Assembly (NCBI GenBank): GCA_963930655.1
Contig: OZ005603.1
Location: 10,811,001-10,875,000, forward strand
Reading direction: 5' to 3'
Length of the DNA: 64,000 nt
From: Myrica gale
Lineage: Eukaryota; Streptophyta; Magnoliopsida; Fagales; Myricaceae
Numbering within the stretch: position 1 is the stretch's first letter; every line of letters begins with the position of its first letter. The notes beneath the pieces were generated by a model. The model was given only the letters and a program-made list of their open reading frames with translations. It was not told the origin of the DNA and did no database searches. Position numbers and translations under genes: made by a program. Below are positions 1-10,600 of the stretch, piece after piece.

Positions 1-309
1 TTGAACTACTTGAAAAGGAAATGCAGATGGGAGTCAGAGCTCGTTGACCTAGATCCCGTAACCCCTATGAAATTCGATGCTCAGTACTATAATAATATCG
101 AGAAGAAGATGGGACTCCTATCCACAGATCAGATGCTGCTCAAGGATTCAAGGACTGCACCTCTTGTTAGCGCCTTGGTTAGCCAGGCCGGTCTCTTCTC
201 CTACCAGTTTGCGGTGTCCATGGTAAAGCTTGGGAACGTACAGGTCCTCACAGGTCCATATGAAGGCGAAATCCGAATCAACTGCAGCTGTGTCAACTCT
301 CATAAATGA
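1..309 (+). CDS. Class III peroxidase, last exon (partial, 5' end outside window)
   Basis: About 102 C-terminal residues of a secreted plant class III haem peroxidase, which oxidises phenolics with H2O2 in the cell wall or vacuole. The reading frame is open from the first base, so the gene begins outside the window; the TTG at base 1 is not a real start. Family features seen: a conserved Cys (LKRKC) near the left edge, the motif DLDPVTPMKFDAQYY, the segment GLLSTDQMLLKD, then FAVSMVKLGNVQVLTG and the terminal EGEIRINCSCVN block, whose Cys forms the last disulfide. The stop is TGA at 307-309. The active-site His and proximal haem His lie in upstream exons and are not visible. The family is certain; the paralogue is not. 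Confidence 0.92.
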   Translation: MNYLKRKCRWESELVDLDPVTPMKFDAQYYNNIEKKMGLLSTDQMLLKDSRTAPLVSALVSQAGLFSYQFAVSMVKLGNVQVLTGPYEGEIRINCSCVNSHK

Positions 310-1732
310 GTTATTTCTACAGTATATTGTGGTTCGTTTTTGTTTTATTTGGGGCTTTTTACACGATTACTACATGAGATTTTCGTTCAAGAATCCATAT
401 ATATAGTTTCTCAGGTATCATTTAGGAACAGAAGTTGTATAAAATAAGTATCATATATACTTGTCCCATGTTACTTTCCAGTACCTTCTTTTTGTTGAAA
501 TCTGAGACTTTGAGAAGTGCAGTTATTTATTGCCTGCTTTGTGATTTTGCTGCCTCTAAGTGCATGACATTTGGCTTGAATTATTGCATGTGAAAGTACA
601 CGCTTAACTGCAGAGAAATATAGAAGTCACAACTGTAATTTTCTTAGATGTTGAACCCTTTGCTGCCGGCCCGGCCGAAGTTGGTGGATAATGTCTAGCC
701 CTTAAAATGACTTGGAAGCTGCCGGTATTAAAAATATGACTACTCAAATCATAAAATTTAAAAGGTGTTTTTTGTTGTCGAAACGATGAAAGATTCTACT
801 ATATATTTTTATTATTTTATTCAAAATTTGATAGAAAACTAACATAAAAATTATTATATTAAATTTTTTAATTTTTATACAAATATTTTCAATACAAATC
901 AAACATAAAAAAATTATATTTTTCATGTGTTAGCCAAATGTTTTTTCAATTAATTTTTTTTTTCCTCATTTTACTTCGATAGGGCTTGGTTCTTCAGGCG
1001 AAGAAGAATGATTCTCTTGGGGCTTTATTAGGTTTGGGCTTACCATTTTACCTTTGAGTTAGAAGAGGCCGATTATTGGGTATTCCCGTTTGGGCTACGA
1101 AAGAAAGGTAAAAAGAAAAAGCTTTAACTAGTTTTTTTAATTGTGACAGTTGTATGCTTGACGCGTGGTGTATTGGACACATCTTCTTCGAGATTAAAAA
1201 TTTATAGTACGTGTTGCTTCATTCTGCTGTAGGACTCCGTATCTGTGTCCGACGTTGTATGCCCCCAGTTCTGTTTGTGGGCTCTACTCGGTCCTCCTCC
1301 TGGGGAGTATGGGCTATTCCCAAGGGCGCGCTCACTGTAATAAAGACCAGCTCCCTGAGTCCCTCTCTCTCTCTCTCTCTCTCTTTCTCTCACAACATGA
1401 CACACATGTACGTTTTTTTGTTTCCACAGTGATCACCACAGGACATGTTAAAGCAAGATTCATCTTCCCATCCCCTCAAAAGATTTTGTTAAAGCAGTTC
1501 ATAAATCTCCACCCCTTGTTTCGTCTTTTTACATTCTCTCTCTCTCATTTGAATTCTATAATAAGCACTACAAGGTATCGCTCTCAAGATGACCAGTCTA
1601 TCTCTCTTTGCCGTATTGAGCTCTGAGCTTTTCCATAGCCAACCCTTTACTAATTAGCGCCAAGACCTAGCTCTATGCTGATCACTTGAGGCCCGAGGGA
1701 GGATTTTCTATTTATACATGACCTCATTTCGG
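310..1732 (+). promoter_or_regulatory. Intergenic region: peroxidase 3' flank and upstream region of the CLE gene
   Basis: Bases 310-660 are the peroxidase 3' flank. 740-960 is AT-rich with no believable ORF. 1200-1720 is the likely promoter and 5' leader of the CLE gene. It holds CT-rich runs (1363-1391 and around 1535-1550), common in plant 5' leaders, and a TATA-like tatttatac at about 1709-1717, only about 20 bases before the chosen start. Short ORFs here are low-complexity translations of the CT repeats. No other gene seen. Confidence 0.4.
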
Positions 1733-2113
1733 ATGGCTACTTATGATCATCATGTCGTTTCTTCCTATCCCTACCTTACTCCCTTGACTCTCTTCTTCTT
1801 TCTTTTACTTGTGTCTGATACCACTATGGCTGACACGAAACCTAGCTTCCCACTTGTTTCCTTCAGAGATATTGGAGCTATCAAGAGAAGCAACATGGAA
1901 TTTACTTTAAGAACACACGGTGTTGGCCAGTCGAAGACCGATTCAACATGCCAAAGCCTTCCACCAGCGACGTCTAATGCCATCCATGTTCCTCCACCAG
2001 GTCGAAGGAGGGGAAGCTTCCAAGCTAGTAAATCGCCATTGCCATGGCAAGAAAAGACCTTCGATGCCAGTGAACATGAAGTTCCGAGTGGTCCAAACCC
2101 CATTTCGAATTAG
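1733..2113 (+). CDS. CLE41/44-like: CLE41/CLE44-type TDIF peptide precursor
   Basis: Intronless gene for a 126-residue secreted prepropeptide. The last 12 codons before the TAG stop read HEVPSGPNPISN, identical to the TDIF dodecapeptide (tracheary element differentiation inhibitory factor) made by CLE41 and CLE44. In the known pathway TDIF from phloem is perceived by the PXY/TDR receptor kinase; it blocks xylem differentiation and promotes cambial division through WOX4. The N-terminus has a hydrophobic signal-peptide core (LTLFFFLLLVSD, about residues 17-28); a variable basic, Pro-rich middle follows, then the CLE motif at the very end, as expected. I chose the ATG at 1733; an in-frame ATG at 1718 would add five residues. 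No lesion seen. The family and mature peptide are very secure; CLE41 versus CLE44 cannot be decided. Confidence 0.95.
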   Translation: MATYDHHVVSSYPYLTPLTLFFFLLLVSDTTMADTKPSFPLVSFRDIGAIKRSNMEFTLRTHGVGQSKTDSTCQSLPPATSNAIHVPPPGRRRGSFQASKSPLPWQEKTFDASEHEVPSGPNPISN

Positions 2114-2754
2114 GTAAGCAAGCAGCAAAACAAAGTAAAAGAAGAAGAGAGGTGAAGAACAAAAAAAAAAGAACCCCGTTTCATCCATCTTTGTTTGTGG
2201 TTACTGGTTTGTGTTTTTACCATTTATATGATATATAGTTAGGGTTAGCACAGTAGCGAAATATCGATATTCTACAGTTTATTCTTATTATTATTGTTCA
2301 AAACAGAACCTACCAATCAATCATTTAACAGCGAGGATATGTATATGAGATTCTGGTGTTCATCTTTGTTTCTTCAGTCGTGCAATCGTCATCATTGTGC
2401 CGCCCTACTCCTTCAGGCATCAGCTACTAGCTGCTTCGTACTTTCCTTTTTCCTTTTGACTGAATTACTGTTTCTCAGTCGTATATATTTGATTAGAAAG
2501 AATTTTCTTGATTTTTGGCACTGTTTGATTTGCATACATGACTTAGAGAAGCACTTCATGTTTAGCCACTATAGACAAGGGTCTGTCGGCCATTACTATA
2601 TCTGTTTACAACTCGCCGAAAGAAGTAAAGACAAAGTTCTTTTGTATAATGGGAAAATACACTAGCGAAATTAAAGAAATGGCAATTATCAGAGCAAATC
2701 ACAAAGAAAACAATTAAAAAAATTAAGAACGAAAAGTACTCTGAATTATTCTTA
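2114..2754. other. Intergenic, 3' of CLE gene
   Basis: 3' flank of the CLE gene, AT-rich, up to the left target-site duplication of the adjacent MULE (2746-2754). Open frames here are short and show no recognisable motif. Nothing else seen. Confidence 0.5.
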
Positions 2755-2974
2755 GGGGTAAACTCATAGTTAACCCCATATTTTTGGGGCAAAATCAAGT
2801 TACAATCCTTATTTTTCAAACCAACAATTTGAGACCCTTATGTTTCAAAATCACTCAATCCTCGCCTCCCGTTTAAATTCACCGTCAAATGAGACGGTTT
2901 TTCGAAAAATGATCAGAATGTCCTTGATAAGTGATTGATGGATATCCAGACTGTCCTTGCTCTCTTTGTGCCCA

Positions 2975-3105
2975 GACGAAGACCAAAGGTGAGTGTAGGA
3001 CCTGACGGCGAAGCCTAGGACGTTGCCCACTGCCATTAAGAAGGAGAAGAAAGCATTCGCGGTTCGACCACGAAGAATAATCTGGTTGTGGGTCTACAAA
3101 CCTGC
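2975..3105 (-). pseudogene. Captured sucrose transporter (SUT/SUC) fragment
   Basis: On the minus strand the translation contains [20 protein letters not shown] followed by a short SYTHLW stretch, which matches the [19 protein letters not shown] signature of plant sucrose-proton symporters of the major facilitator superfamily. A possible 3' splice site (CTGCAG) sits just upstream at about 3106. Only about 35 residues are recognisable and the fragment runs into the left inverted repeat, so no transporter can be made. It lies inside the Pack-MULE in opposite orientation to the MetRS fragment, so it was probably acquired separately. Confidence 0.65.
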
Positions 3106-4097
3106 AGCACCAACCAACAATTGTTAAACATGACTCGATTACTAAGAGAACAGTAAGGATCTCTCTAGCTGACTAGAAGAGGAAGAAGTTGACTGTTCTT
3201 TATGATCCATTACTACCACTGAGGGGATGAATTTACCGAATCATGCAGTTCAACTCACCTTCCAGCAAGACCTTCCTGATTTCCTCCATCTCCAACTGTT
3301 ATGTACACAGGTGCTTATTTATCTGGTACAGGGTAGCGGTCACCACTTGTTACATTGTAGTGTATATTTGAGATGCGATACTGAGAACACAAAAGAAACG
3401 TTGTTAAATAGTGTATACTCTGTTTCTTTGTTCATCTTTAATTCAATGAACCTGCAGACCTGGACAACTGTGATTCTATCATTGTTTCTCCTTTTAGATT
3501 TCGGACAACCCATTTACCCTATTTATTGGTCACGGTGGTCCAAAAAGACTAAGTTGCGGTTGGCCTCCACCTCCTCTGCTTTCCTAGCGTGTAGCAAGAA
3601 TATATATTAAACGTGGATTAAAAAGAATTCAAGCCATCAAATAGTCGATCATGTTAAACGTATACGCCATACCCAGTACCATCGTTATATTAAATGTGGA
3701 TTAAAAAGAATTCAAGCCATATTAGTCAAGCGTTTCTTCTTGAAGGTTGCTGTAAGGCGAGGGAAACTCTCATCTCTTTCATGTGCTCGCTTTTCTAATT
3801 AATCTGGAAACTTGCTGGTTCAATCACGAGCTCTTAAGGATTGTTTAGGGTTAAAACTTATAATCAGCTACTTCTCCAAATAAATGTAACAGATTATAGA
3901 AACGACAGTCCATGATCGTGGTCTGCTTTTGTGCTAGTTGAGGTTTAATAATGGCGCTTTAGCCTAGTAGGCGCCAGTGGAGAGCCTAGTGATGTCCACC
4001 AACCTTGCTTCATTCATGCTCTGTGATCTGCTTCTTTCTTTCTAAAACGGAAATCTAAATACTCCAAACACCGACTCAGAGCAGCAGAAATAGCAGC

Positions 4098-4247
4098 ATG
4101 GGAGACCACGAAGTGAACAGAGAAGGAGAGAAGGAAGGTAGACCGAAAATTCCGAAGCTACCTATACCTGGAAAGAGGAACATACTCGTCACCAGTGCCT
4201 TGCCTTACGTCAATAACGTCCCTCATCTCGGAAACATCATTGGGTGT
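4098..4247 (+). pseudogene. Captured first exon of cytosolic methionyl-tRNA synthetase
   Basis: The ATG at 4098 opens a frame with a charged N-terminus and then [20 protein letters not shown], the class I synthetase HIGH-motif region (here HLGN) of methionine-tRNA ligase. The match stops after IIG with a splice donor (T|GTAAAT at 4247-4253), and intron-like sequence follows until the frame closes at 4310. No downstream exons (KMSKS region, anticodon-binding domain) occur in the window. About 50 bp of probable 5' leader precede the ATG, so the captured piece includes leader, exon 1 and the start of intron 1, that is, a DNA-level copy. It cannot encode an enzyme but could give an N-terminal peptide if transcribed. 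Confidence 0.8.
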
Positions 4248-4313
4248 AAATATTTCCTCTCTTTTCTCTCTGTCTGCATGTTTTCTCGTTTTTCTTATCA
4301 TTGGGTGTGAACG

Positions 4314-4568
4314 TTGGTAACAAACATGATTTTTGGGATGAATGCACTCCGATTTCACATGTTGTCTGAGTTCCGAAGAGAAATGCATCTGGCTGACTCT
4401 TCTATTCTTTATGGCGCAACAGGAGCAGTTGCGGCTGGGGCTGCAGGGGGTGCTGCTATAGGGCGTGCGCAGGGGCGTTGGAATCAAGGCAGGGCAGTAG
4501 AAGGCTCTGGGAATATTCAACAAGATCTAAGAACAGAGCAACAATGGGTCGTAGATTTTTTAAGGTAG
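4314..4568 (+). other. Unidentified open segment inside the Pack-MULE
   Basis: An 84-codon frame with an Ala/Gly-rich stretch (GATGAVAAGAAGGAAIGRAQG) flanked by more ordinary sequence. I do not recognise it. By context it may be a third captured gene fragment in the MULE; it may also be chance. Confidence 0.25.
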
Positions 4569-4981
4569 AGGAGGTGTTCAAGTGGAAATGATATAGCAGA
4601 GAAGTTTGGGTTATATAGGGTGAGATACTGGGACGATGACCAGATTGCATGGAACTATATGAGGCATATGAACATCAGGGCAAATGAAATAATGGAAGTG
4701 CCCGTACGAGCTTCGGTCGAGCCTAGCTAGCCATGGTACTGCTTTGTTGCAGTGAGGGCAAATTCGTAAGGCTACTTATTGAGGGTAAATTTGTCAATTT
4801 GGGTGGAATAGATGCACGTGCATGAAAAATCGTCTCATTTGACGGTAAATTTAAACGGAAGGAGAGGATTGAGTGATTTTGAAACATAGAGGTCTCAAAT
4901 TGTTGATTTGAAAATTAAGGGTAGTAGTTTGATTTTGCCCCAAAGATATGAAGCTAACTATGAGTTTACCCCTTATTCTTA

Positions 4982-7684
4982 TTATCTGGCTCGTTTAGGC
5001 ACTGCAATTTCTTGAATAATGTGCTTTTGTTTGACAATGAGGGTTAATTCTTGAACATAATGGTTCATCTGCAATATTGTTACCAGGAGTGTAGCATCTC
5101 CATGGCATGAAAAGTGAAAAAAGAGTACCATAAATTAACTAAATTTGCCCCCATTAATCTTATCTATACCTCATATACATTACTATGCATTGTGGTAATA
5201 TAGGCAAATAATCGTGAGGGTAGCCTATAATGAGGAGCGATTGATTAATTCTCCTGTGAGGTTGTTTTTCTAACATTGATCGAGAACTAGGAAATCGATC
5301 GATTAATGTTTCTAACATAGATGTGCAGAGAAATTATCGGATCTGGCTCCTATAATATGGGCAGTAAAATCTTAGGAAAATGTGAAGATATGTTGTTTTT
5401 TGCCTAAGCAAACTTTAAAGATATGTTCTACATAGAAATACGCAAGAAAGAAGAGAAGGAACAGGCAATTTGCTCAGACAAGATGAGGAAAAAAGAATAA
5501 GAAAAGAACAAGACAATTAAGAGTGTTGAGGAAGGAGATTAGGGTCATTATGGTAGCAGGGAATCCATTTACGTCCGAACTGGTGGTATATGGATAAGCA
5601 AAGAGATCAGGAACATAATGATTCGTGAATATGTGGGAAAAAAGAATAAGAAAAGAACAAGACAACTAAGAGTGTTGAGGAAGGAGATTAGGGTCATTAT
5701 GTAGCAGGGAATCTATTTACATAATTACATCCGAACTGGTGGTATATGGATAAGCAAAGAGATCAGGAACATAATGATTCGTGAATATGTGGGGTGGGGG
5801 GGGGGGGGGGGGGGACGAGACTGCATGCAATTATGAAAGGGTAAATCAAACACATAAACCACATAGTTTTGCGTGTAAAGTCCATAAGGGACCTGGCATC
5901 CAAAGCAGTGGTGATGGGTCTCTTTCCTTATTTCTCTCTTCTTCTTATTTTTAAATCTCTTTCCTTATTTCTCAATTTCTCCAGTATAACCCTCGTCGTC
6001 TTGCGGGAACCACGTTCAATGCCATTCTGTCTTTCTCTTAAAAGCTGGACCATAAATATAAGGCTGCTCTCCGTCCTCATCTGCCTTCTCCAGTAGTGTT
6101 TTTTATCCTTTTGGCAGCAACCCGCCTCTCGTACAGACTACTTGGCACTTTGGCAGTTCTTATTTACAGTTTGCTTTCCAAGCAAGGACTTCAATTCTAG
6201 GCCGTTATAAGAAAATAATTATAATAAATATAAAAAGTTCAAACCAATTATCTTTCTCTTTATTTTTTTTCAACTTCCATAACCTAAAATTTTGACCGTT
6301 TGCAATTATCACCAAGTTTTAACAACGATCTCATATTTATTTGACCTTTGACGTGACGTATAGTTTAATAGCCCATCTCGACTAATTTTGAAATCTGTAG
6401 AGTTTTCTATTACACATACAACACGAACCTCTTCTGACCTTTGACGTGTCATACATTTATTCCATCTCGATTAATTTCAAAATCTGTGCAGTTCTCCATT
6501 CTACGTACAACATAATGTTTAAATATACAGGAAGCTCCTCTATGCTTGAAAGTAAAGGCATATTTTAACAGCAAAATTGTACTTCGATTCACCGTCCTTT
6601 CATTTTGTATAACCTTCTAAGTTCAAAACACTTCGGTTTCTTGTCTTCTCTCTCTGTTTTTCCCCCTATGATCATTAGGCACAACATAGTTTTGGTTTTG
6701 TTCCAGAGTTTTTCGTAGGAAGTATTAAGCAGCTCCTCTGTACCCAAAAGGAAGGAGATATTCCTAAAAGGTAGATTGATATATATTCGATCTCCACATT
6801 TCCATCATCCTAAAAAAAGTTTGGAAAAGCAGGTTTAAGTCAAGACAGACACAAATTTTGGTAATCTTTGCCTTTTCATCTCTCTCTCTCAGTTCTACAT
6901 GTGTAGAAGAGTAGGCATAAGGTGATAGGGTGGTTTGCTTTTGGCAATCAGAGCATCATTCTGTCTTCACTTTTGATTTTGAGTGAGTTTTGACACTTTA
7001 AGAAACTTTTGTAACAAAGACTCAACCGATCGACTCTACCTATCAGACACTGTTAGTCTGTTTCGCTGTAGCTAGAACTCCCACTCTCGGAAAAATCCCA
7101 GCAGTCTAGTCATCCAGAAAGAGATAAAAATAACTGCTTGTGTGACTCCATTGATAGAGAGATTAAAGTGTATCCGTAGCTTTTTTTTTTTCAAAAGCGA
7201 ACTGGTGATCAGTGATTACGTTACGTACCATCATTTATCTGTTAGGTTTACCTTATGTAACCCTATTTATTATTATTTTGAAAGAGTGCACCTGCCGTAA
7301 CATTTTTTGTTCTAGGCAAATGTGAAATGTTCATTAACATCAAACAAAGAGGCAGAGAGTTTTACAGGGTATAGGGCCTCAAGAATAAATATAAAGGGCT
7401 GGAGCAGGGCAACAATTTGCTTGGGCAAAAAGCGCAAGTTACATGCAAGCAATATGGGCATAAAACCCACATGACCAAGACAGGGCCCAACACATGCTCC
7501 TCCCCCTGGCAGAGAGAAGCGCATCAGCCCGCCGCTCCAAGCTGTTGGTATTGTCATTGTTGTGCTCGTCCGTATCAGACAGGTAATACGGTGCTTAGCA
7601 CAGATGAGGGGACCTGCTTTTCAGAACCAGTATATTACCTTCACTTCTAAGCTTAAAACATTGATTTAGTGCTTCAATGTAAGC
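4982..7684. other. Intergenic region with a 150-bp tandem duplication and a poly-G tract
   Basis: No convincing gene. Two tandem copies of about 150 bp lie at 5487-5636 and 5637-5790 (differing by a few substitutions and small indels), directly followed by a G homopolymer tract interrupted once (about 5791-5813). 6200-7300 is AT-rich with pyrimidine runs. 7300-7684 is probably the 3' UTR and flank of the minus-strand DCAF4-like gene, because the stop codon of that gene is at 7685. Confidence 0.5.
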
Positions 7685-10600
7685 TCATGACCAGTGCATG
7701 TAAAACAGTCCTTCATGAGATCCAAACCATGCCTCCAAGCCATGTCTCCGCTGATATAGATTCTCTTGAGAGCTCTGTATTTCATGTCGCCCTCCCATCA
7801 ATCCTGCATAGAAGTTTGTTAACGAGCATATGAGCATTAATCCTGTCAAATATCTATATCAATTACTGTGAAGTGAAACATAATACTAAGAGGAAGAGAA
7901 ACTGAGAAGAAATCCAGATACCTTCGGCTCCACGCCAGCACACGGTTGAAAGGACTGAATCAGAGAATTTGTCCTCAAAAAGCAATTCACCAGAATTTAT
8001 GCTCCAGAGCCGTAGTGTGCAATCCTCTCCACCTAAAATGTATATAATGTCACACAAGCTCAAATTAATGCCACCATCCCTAGTCAAGTAGCAAGCATTG
8101 AAGTACCTGACATTACAAATTTTTCGGATGGGTCAACTGCAAGTTGTATACGGGTATGGGAATTAACATGCCCTTCATAAGATTGCACAGCTCCTCTCTG
8201 GATTAGACGATGATCATATAGTTTTACCTGGACAAGAATGGAACCTAAGAATTAGAATCTCTCCCTCGAATCCTTTCTTTCCTGGCGGACCAACCACACA
8301 GAAGTTTCAAACTGAATGCAGATACCATTCAATGGGCTATAAGATGAATATTACTTTAATCTAGAAACAATAAGTGCTTCATCTATTTAGAAAAAAAAAA
8401 TAAGTGCTTCATCTGGGGACAGGAAACAAGAGACGAGATGCAAGAGACCAAATCCAACTTACTTTAAAAGGGGAAAGAAGGAAAAAAAAGTTACTGCAAT
8501 CACAAATATATATATGTAAATCACCTTTCTGAAAAAGCTGTTACAGTTAAATCGTTTACTTTAGACAGCCTTGACATTGTTATGAACACATAATAAATCT
8601 TGCACAGGATAACTACTGCCTCCACTGCATGCAGCTAGAGGAGCATTTGTAAGTGTAACATGCAGCGTGAAAAGGAAGGAGGAAGCAAAATAAAGGCCGA
8701 GAAAATATTTCCATCCCTTCTTGTGTAGGGAAATGGAGGCAGCAGGGCACGGAGGCGAAGGCAGGAAGTGGATATCTTGATAATTTACGAGAAAAGCAGC
8801 CTGCCACATCATATCAGCCTTCAATTCTCCATTTCTTTTAGGTTCTCTCTCAATTCTGGTTGGGGAATTTTTATTAAACAGGAAGTCTAGTAGCTTTAAC
8901 CTTACATTAAGTGATAAGATACATGGGATGAACCAACTAGTCAAGAAGGGTTCATACTGCAGATCATAATGAGTTGGGATAAATGTTAACTCCGGTGAAG
9001 CAAATGTACAATGAGTTTAGCGGTAGTCCCCACTTCGTACTTTGCACATTGATATGGACAACATGATCTACATGCATCACATGATTGAATGCTAGCGCTC
9101 TACTAACATAAGAACAATTTGCTATTTACTATTGTGCTTTATGCCGGAAGATCTTCAACAAAAAACAGTATCCTAAAAAGGGTAAAGATGGAAAGCAAAC
9201 ACTGACCGATCCATCCATGGAGCTTGCCAAGAAGTAATACTCATCGGACTGAAGTGACATCAAACTAGATTCCAAAACCCGAGTCAGTGTTATAATCCCA
9301 ATAAAAGACAAAATTAAGAGAAAAAGTTCCGTAAGTGTTGCAGCCCACTAACCATGAAATAGATGAAGGCATTTTTATGGTACATGAAGGATATATGTTT
9401 CCAGAGAGCTGCACAATAAGAGATCTAATTCCATTATCTGAAGTTCCATCTTAAAGGAGCTCTAAAGATGCTTGTTGTGATAATTCACAAAATACTAGTA
9501 TAGACATTTCAAAGAGAAAAATTCGAAAAATGAAAGAATGAAAAAGGTGTAAACATCAAGAAACCTTTTTAAATGACTAAACTACACTGTTGCACCCAAA
9601 ATTTTTCTCAGCGGGCTCCTCATCAGACTTCAACTCACAAAGACTAAAGTACACTCATGGAGGAGAACTCCTTGTCTAAAATTAAGAGTATGAAAATAGT
9701 TGTGATTAGAGAACAATTTCAGTCTACTTCAAGACTCAAAGACTGATTTAGAAGCAGAGAAGGAGACCTTGAGAAAATCTATTCACCTTAGATATCCACA
9801 CCCCACAAAAAATATTAAGAGGTGGGACTCCCAGCTCTCAAAATGACCACAAAGAATACATCAGAGCAGCGATGAAACTACAATTTTCCTGGTAAGAAAC
9901 CTCATACCTTCAGCAATTGCTGACTAGACCTTCCGACAGTTTTACCCACAGCTGAGGTAGGTATTCTATGTCTAGTAAGTCTAGCAGAACTCCCTCCCCC
10001 CTTTTCACGAACATCCACAGTCACAATAGCCCCATTCCTGAGTCCACATAAAAGAGCATTTCCCTGCAAAAAAGAAAAAGAAAAAAAAGGACTTATCAGG
10101 TTCAGTGACAAACAATCAGTTCAAGAATATTCCTGCTAAACCATTGACTCTCAATAACTGGGTCGGTCTTATTACATTCTTTCTAGGTTGCCTGATTGGA
10201 GAATCCAGAATTTGTTGCTTAGACATATATCCTCCTATTATGCAAAAACATCTAGACAGGATATATACTGACTCATCATTTCATTTCAATTCTTACACTT
10301 TCAAGAACAAAATAGAAAATCAACCATTTGTCTACTAGGATCCAAAGGCTTAATCTGTTGATATGCAAATGCATACAATATAATAAAGAGACTCAAATGC
10401 CTATCCAGTAAACCTTAAAGGATGCATAGATTACCGACTGAATAAATTGTTGTGCGAAAACATCACTCTTAGTACGACACACCCATGATGCCACTCCAGT
10501 TTCCAAATCCACCAAAGCCGTTCCTAGATTAGTACCTGTAACAACCACATGAAAAATAGTCCACACGTTTCATGATGTAATCACATTAACATGCCAAGTA

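Larger units (their letters stand above)
2755..4972. mobile_element. Pack-MULE (non-autonomous Mutator-like element carrying gene fragments)
   Basis: Terminal inverted repeats of about 150 bp (2755-2904 and 4823-4972) share the ends GGGGTAAACTCATAGTTA and stay similar throughout, with scattered substitutions. The element is flanked by a perfect 9-bp direct duplication, ttattctta, at 2746-2754 and 4973-4981, the size typical of Mutator-like elements. No transposase is visible in the 2.2 kb. The interior contains a sucrose-transporter-like fragment (minus strand, about 2975-3105) and the 5' end of a methionyl-tRNA synthetase gene (plus strand, about 4060-4300), plus an unidentified open segment at 4314-4568. 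This is the structure of a Pack-MULE. A 33-bp near-identical direct repeat lies at about 3605-3637 and 3687-3719. Ends and TSD are directly visible; exact donor genes need a search. Confidence 0.9.

Noticed and set aside
1211..1626. Overlapping frames of 73 and 123 codons upstream of the CLE gene
   Set aside because: They translate CT-rich low-complexity leader sequence and show no family motif.
7312..7650. Overlapping frames of 77-81 codons on both strands
   Set aside because: No family match; position fits the 3' UTR of the DCAF4-like gene.
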